Below, piece by piece: positions 21,348 through 26,332 of a stretch of DNA of 26,332 nt. Positions within the stretch are counted from its first letter, which is position 1. Every line of letters starts with the position of its first letter. Under the pieces are notes generated by a model. That model was not told where the DNA came from, searched no databases, and saw only the letters and a program-made list of their open reading frames with translations. The stretch comes from Oppiella nova (taxonomy: Eukaryota; Arthropoda; Arachnida; Sarcoptiformes; Oppiidae). Where the stretch lies: contig CAJPVJ010000401.1 of assembly GCA_905397405.1 (NCBI GenBank), positions 1-26,332 on the forward strand. The letters are read 5' to 3'. A program made the translations under genes and the position numbers.

Positions 21348-24046
21348 GAGTAGTTACCTAATAAACAAAACCATTGAAGCACTAAATTTTTTGTGCGAAA
21401 TTAAACCATAAATATTAAGTCATAACTTAATTGTACGGCAGAGCAGTATTTCTAGCAATTAATGGCTTTGGGGTCCAATATCTGGCAAAACATTTCTATT
21501 TAATTCATACTTTTGATGCTTTTTGTGCTTCAATTTGGAGCCAAACACACAATTAAAAAATATTTGTCACACAAAAGTGTGTTCACTATTACATGTGAAC
21601 GCAATTCTCCAAATGCTTAGCAATGAGATTGAATACATTGATAACAATATCTATAAAAGTTTTTAATAAAAAAAATTATAAATCGTTAAAATTATGAATT
21701 GCGTGGGTTTTGAATGAATTATAATTTCTCTTATGCCTTCCCTTATTAGGTATATAACAGGCTATGAATCCATGCTTTCAAAACACGGCTTTAATATAAT
21801 GTTGCATTAAAAACAGCTGAAACGGAAAATACATACAAAATGTATTTTAATTTTTAATAACCATTAACTCGTTTACTGATAAGAGATATCATAAACTTTA
21901 GTTTTATATATCAAATGAGATAAGAATCTTGATTGAAAATCGTATTGACTTTTCAGCAATGAGTGTATGTTTAATATAAAACACTATTAATTCTCGTATT
22001 TAATTGATTAATAGTTTGCAATGAAAAGCAACTATCGAAAGCCAATTGAGAATATTATTAATTATATGAGAAACTGATTTAATAAATAAAACTATAATTT
22101 TGCCAAAAAGAGCAAAATTTCTTGATATATAAAGTATACGGTATTGGATGAAGAGTTCAATAAAACCTATATTTTTTGATTCAAAAATTGTATAATAATT
22201 GTTGAGAAAGTATTTCAGAAATAATCAAAACGTAAGAAGAGCTCATTTCGTATCAATTTATTTGATTAGAGATGTTTGGCTGCCAGTGAGACCCGGGGCC
22301 ACAAATTTTCAAGTAATTATATTTAATAATAAGAATTTTGTATGTCTTGGGATCCATATTTAGTTTATTAGGTATATTATCCAGTTATTTTTGATGATAT
22401 TATTGAGTAAAATTGATATATTTTTACATATTTATTAGCCATTGATTATCGATTCACGTTTGATGTGTTTTGATACAATGATTATATGATTTCAAGTCAT
22501 AATTGCCTAAAATGTTTAATTTTGTACAAAATTGTGATAAAATAGATGAAATAATTTATATAAAAATATTTATTTTCCTATCACTAACTCATCCAATTTA
22601 TGACCCGAATTAAGTGCTTAATAGCCGATTATTAGCCTAAAAATGGTCTCAATTTATAAAACAGATATTTTTTGTCCACACAAATGTAACGGAATTTCAA
22701 ACACGTTGCAAAAAATGATAATAAATTGAACTTCAAATGTATTTCAATATAACCTTTTTGTGCCTCAATTTAGACTTATTTTACAAGTTTTTATACCATT
22801 TCTAAAATATATTTGTAAAGAAAAATGAAAAATTCACTTTTACATTATTAATACAACAAAAATAAGTGCCATTTCTGTAAAATAGATGTGAGAAAAAATT
22901 ATCCGAAAAAATAAGCCATAATTTTGAGTGATTTTCTGCAGACTTTTTCTCGACTCCACTTTAATAGAGATTGATTTGAGTGGAAAATTCACTCATACCT
23001 GTGCTGTGAGTTAGTTATCTGGCTATAGATATTCAAAGGCAGTCAGAAACAACTTGTTTTGAAAAATTGAATCTATTTTTATGAGTAATTCTTTATGTAT
23101 TCGTAAATTGAGTTTGTAATGTATTTACTAATTAAATGTATTCTTAAAATAAATTCATATATTTTGTGGTTTTTGTTTAAAAAGTTTTTGTGTTTTAGAT
23201 ATTTTTAAAGAAAAGATTGATTAACCCATGAAATCGATTATTTGTTTTTAAAAAATTTTTGATTAATTCGTTTCAAAATGTTTGATGAATTGATTATAAA
23301 AGGATTTTTCGGTATAAAGACTTAACACATCGCAAAAATGTCTGTCACTTAAGTATTTGGAGAAAAAATCCATTAATTACTGAAACAAAAACGAAAAAGA
23401 GAAACAAAAACCGTTTCCTTTAACACATAAACAGAGCACAAGAAATGATTGTAAAATATATTTCGATCATCTCTTTTGACAACTAATTGTTTGGTTAATC
23501 GGTTTATTCATTATGTTTGCGATTAGCTATAAGCCATACAAATCTGAATCCGTCATAAGTGGTGTCCAATAGATCATTACAACAGTTATCTAATGAGAAA
23601 AACCTTACGTTAAAACCAGTGATCTTTTAAACATAACTGAAAACTAAAAATTAACAAAAAAAAACTAAATCCATGTGTTGAAAGTATTTAAACAAAAATC
23701 TGACAAACAAAATGATGGGTCATTTTTTGCCCCTACATTGTATACATTGTACGAAGTGGTCCCAACCCACCGGGTATTGGCAATAATTTATAAATACATT
23801 AGTTGTCATAAATGTATTTCTATTCAGTTTTTAAAATGGAAATATATTTTTTCCACAAAAAACTTCTAAAACATTTTCATTGATTTATTGAAATTCATTG
23901 ATTTATAATAATATTTTCATAAATAATAGCAATTTTAACCTCAAATATGAACGAAAATAAATTAAGTAATCATTTTTAGTGCAAAAACATTTGCCGATAA
24001 TTGACTTCAATGCTGAATATTTTTTGCTTTACAAATTGTATTTCAG
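21345..24046. other. Very AT-rich, microsatellite-free region; probable intron or 5' flank
   Basis: About 2.7 kb of unique, very AT-rich sequence with only short open frames (for example plus 23675-23869) and no recognisable domain. It lacks the duplications and GA/CT tracts that fill the rest of the window. Because a coding exon preceded by a 3' splice site lies to the right, this region may be intronic, but no upstream exon is identified. Confidence 0.4.

Positions 24047-24093
<47 letters not shown>
24047..24093 (+). repeat. Compound GT/GA microsatellite
   Basis: (GT)n to about 24068 passes directly into (GA)n to about 24093. It is the only GT tract in the window and the repeat closest to the KLF exon. 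Confidence 0.95.
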
Positions 24094-25092
24094 GCTTAAA
24101 ACAACAATACCTATCACAATTTTATTTAATATTTTCATACTAAAAAATTCTTGAACCTAAAATATTTACCTAAAATTAACATTTTTTAATGATTACTTTT
24201 TTAACTCAAAATAATTGTTTAATAATAATAAATGCTTTGACTATATTTGTCACTTATTTATAAAAATACGGCCAAACATTTATCTTTAATTATAAATTTG
24301 GAAATAAATTACACGGAATTCATATAACTTAACGTAAATGAAGAAATATTTTGCCAAATAAGCAAAACAATAATTTTTTCTTAATTTATAAATGCTTTCA
24401 ACTTTTTTAATTACAATTTTCTAGTATTTATTACTCCAGAAAAAAATCTTGAAATAAGTCAGAAATCTTTAAACACCTAAAGGGCTGAGCATTTGAATGA
24501 TCCAAAGATCGACTAAATTTCAGTTCATTTCTATATCTCTTTCATTACGGAATCATTGATTTATATTTTTGACTTTAATTTTGATTTGTGTTCAATAAAG
24601 GGCTCTTTCTCATTGAGCACTACACAACCAAATGTATAATAAATAAACAGTAAATAGTGTTTAAATTCCTAAACTGTCAGCCCTTTCAGCACAATCTGTT
24701 CGCTATTGACTCGGAGCTAAGGTTTAATAATAATAATTGCAATTATAATGGCAAACATAAATATATGATTATCTTTAATATATTTTATCGTTTTATAAGA
24801 CATTTTTGAAAAAACCTTTTTCTTCGTGAATTGCATGCACTGTATGTGCCATTCCTCGGAGCCCTCGGTTTCACAGTATAGATCAGACACATAATTATTG
24901 TTTACGAAACAAAATCCTTTAAATTCAAAACCAAACCATGAATTTATAATATGATTTTGATTGACATGTCTTTGATGTCCTATTTTTTAAGTTCAGAAAC
25001 TTTTTCTCTTAAATGAATAGAAATTCTTTGACTGAATTTGAAATGAAAGTAACGTCTAATTGAGTGTCTGTTCCCTTATATTCCCGGTGCAG
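24094..25092 (+). other. 3' end of the intron preceding the KLF exon
   Basis: AT-rich sequence ending in splice signals: a CTAAT branch-point-like motif at 25056-25060, then a pyrimidine-rich run (CTGTTCCCTTATATTCCC) and CAG at 25090-25092. The branch adenosine would lie about 33 bases from the splice site, a normal spacing. In the reading frame of the following exon a TAA occurs at 25057-25059, so the coding frame cannot extend far upstream without splicing. The 5' end of the intron is not identified. Confidence 0.7.
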
Positions 25093-26332
25093 ATGTGGCA
25101 GGACATTGAAAGCGTACTCCTGGGCGACCACTTCGCGCACCAAACCGACCCCATGGCACCCAAAGCCACGGTAGTTGTGGTGTCACACGTGTCCACACAA
25201 CCATCGATGGCTCAAACCAACAGGAATTCACTGCCGGCGCCCAACGCACCCGATCTCACGTCACTCATGACTGTACAGCACAGCCAAACACATCCCAACC
25301 CATCGCAAGTGACACTACAAACACATCACAGCCTCACGTCTGCCACCAGTTTCAGGGATAACGGCGTCCGAGAAGTGTCAGCGGAAAGCCGTTATGACGA
25401 CATGACTCTCGATTTGACAGACTTTATGTTGAGTGCGGATACCAGTGCTCAGCTGTACGGCGGAGGCACCGGCGACTCCATGTCCACCACCACCCCCGCC
25501 AACCATAACCTCATGCAGTCCTATAACATGGCAAACGCAACGACACCTCAACCTCCGAGCCCTCCAATCAAATTAGAACCGAAGGATAGTATGCCTATAC
25601 TTCACCAACAGTTAGTTCAGCCGCAAGTAATGGTTCCCATATGTGTCGAGTCCACCAAAACGTGCGCAACGGTCCAAATACCCAGTGTTTTACCCCCTTA
25701 TGGCAAATGGACTCCGAGTGCGGCAATTGTGTCCCAAATCCCGTCGACCCAAATGTCTCCCCCGGCCTCACCTGAACGACAACACCAACTCCAACAACAA
25801 ACACAATACCAAACGCCTAACTTAGCCGTAATTAAGCTCATCCAACAGCAACAGCAACAACTCCCTGTCCCACAAACCCCGACCACAATAACCAAAACCA
25901 TAAACGGTATCCAAATGAGTGCGAGCGCTCCGATCAGTTCCCTGACTCACCACAAAATGGTAACCCCTCCCTCGTCACCCAATTTGGCTGAACTATTGTC
26001 GAGCGCCGGGTGTGCGCCCAGTTATCCGACGTGTTTGGCGCCCATAAACCCCCAAAACGATCCCAGAGTTCAAAAGACGAGTCAACCGACGAATAATAGA
26101 GGGAAAGGCGTGAAGAGCAATAAGAACGGCTCGAATGGGGGAACGGCTGTCCGGAAGAAGACGACATCGCATTCGTGTTCACATCCGGGCTGTACGAAGA
26201 CATACACGAAGAGCTCGCACCTGAAGGCACACCTGCGGACGCATACGGGAGAGAAGCCCTATCAGTGCAATTGGAAGGGCTGTGGCTGGAAGTTCGCCCG
26301 ATCTGACGAACTCACCCGACATTTCCGTAAGC
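25093..26332 (+). CDS. Krüppel-like factor (KLF4/dar1-type) transcription factor, partial exon
   Basis: This exon encodes 413 residues of a Krüppel-like factor, a nuclear C2H2 zinc-finger protein that by family knowledge binds GC/CACCC-box promoter DNA. Residues are counted from the ATG at 25093. An acidic-hydrophobic stretch at 101-116 ([16 protein letters not shown]) resembles the KLF2/KLF4 activation motif (LLDLDFILS). IKLEP at 159-163 is a SUMO-type motif like those in KLF4 and KLF5. Poly-Gln lies at 230-240 and 251-256, TPPSSP at 291-296, and a basic RKK at 354-356. Finger 1 has C362, C367, H380, H384. Finger 2 has C392, C397, H410 and the [15 protein letters not shown] signature typical of KLF1/2/4. 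The last His of finger 2 and all of finger 3 lie beyond the window. The frame is open throughout and visibly GC-richer than its flanks. Whether the ATG directly after the CAG acceptor initiates translation or an upstream exon joins in frame is unresolved. The KLF4/dar1 assignment is inference; KLF family membership is secure. Confidence 0.94.
   Translation, partial: MWQDIESVLLGDHFAHQTDPMAPKATVVVVSHVSTQPSMAQTNRNSLPAPNAPDLTSLMTVQHSQTHPNPSQVTLQTHHSLTSATSFRDNGVREVSAESRYDDMTLDLTDFMLSADTSAQLYGGGTGDSMSTTTPANHNLMQSYNMANATTPQPPSPPIKLEPKDSMPILHQQLVQPQVMVPICVESTKTCATVQIPSVLPPYGKWTPSAAIVSQIPSTQMSPPASPERQHQLQQQTQYQTPNLAVIKLIQQQQQQLPVPQTPTTITKTINGIQMSASAPISSLTHHKMVTPPSSPNLAELLSSAGCAPSYPTCLAPINPQNDPRVQKTSQPTNNRGKGVKSNKNGSNGGTAVRKKTTSHSCSHPGCTKTYTKSSHLKAHLRTHTGEKPYQCNWKGCGWKFARSDELTRHFRK

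Noticed and set aside
25595-26230. Minus-strand and alternative-frame ORFs within the KLF exon
   Set aside because: They are shadows of the KLF reading frame, which is open for the whole exon and carries the zinc-finger motifs.

Overview
The window is animal nuclear DNA, most likely from an arthropod. It is strongly AT-rich and almost gene-free, with dense GA/CT microsatellites. The only gene I can support is at the extreme right: a spliced Krüppel-like factor (KLF) whose visible exon ends mid-zinc-finger at the window edge. No bacterial-style operons, tRNAs, rRNAs or CRISPR arrays are visible. Arthropod affinity is an inference from base composition, the CTAAT/CAG splice signals and the KLF4/dar1-like protein; I cannot name a genus.

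Layout. 1-1076: a ~540-bp sequence present twice in tandem, the first copy starting at the window edge. 1232-2138: an inverted repeat with ~160-bp arms, whose GA and CT tracts face inward. 2139-3697: AT-rich sequence with one unrecognised minus-strand ORF and two microsatellites. 3698-4778: a second ~540-bp tandem duplication, bracketed by a CT tract and a GA tract. 4818-8464: AT-rich sequence without a recognisable gene. 8490-10919: an inverted repeat with ~175-bp arms about 2.1 kb apart, enclosing a 234/253-bp tandem duplication at 9200-9685. 12244-13141: a 433-bp tandem duplication in which each copy ends in a GA tract; one tract holds an undetermined base. 13142-20372: AT-rich sequence with more GA/CT tracts, TATGG repeats, a CpG-rich patch near 18.7 kb and pyrimidine-rich stretches near 19.5 and 20.5 kb. 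20373-21217: a nested duplication with an N at 21022 between two identical 195-bp copies, which looks like an assembly join. 21345-25092: very AT-rich sequence, read here as the intron or 5' flank of the KLF gene, ending in a good branch point and 3' splice site. 25093-26332: KLF coding exon.

The most notable features are the transcription factor exon, with a KLF4-like activation motif and a SUMO-type site; about 24 GA/CT tracts, which vanish near the exon apart from one GT/GA tract at 24.05 kb; and recent direct and inverted duplications that repeatedly abut those tracts. Some duplications may be assembly or haplotype artefacts, and this is flagged case by case.
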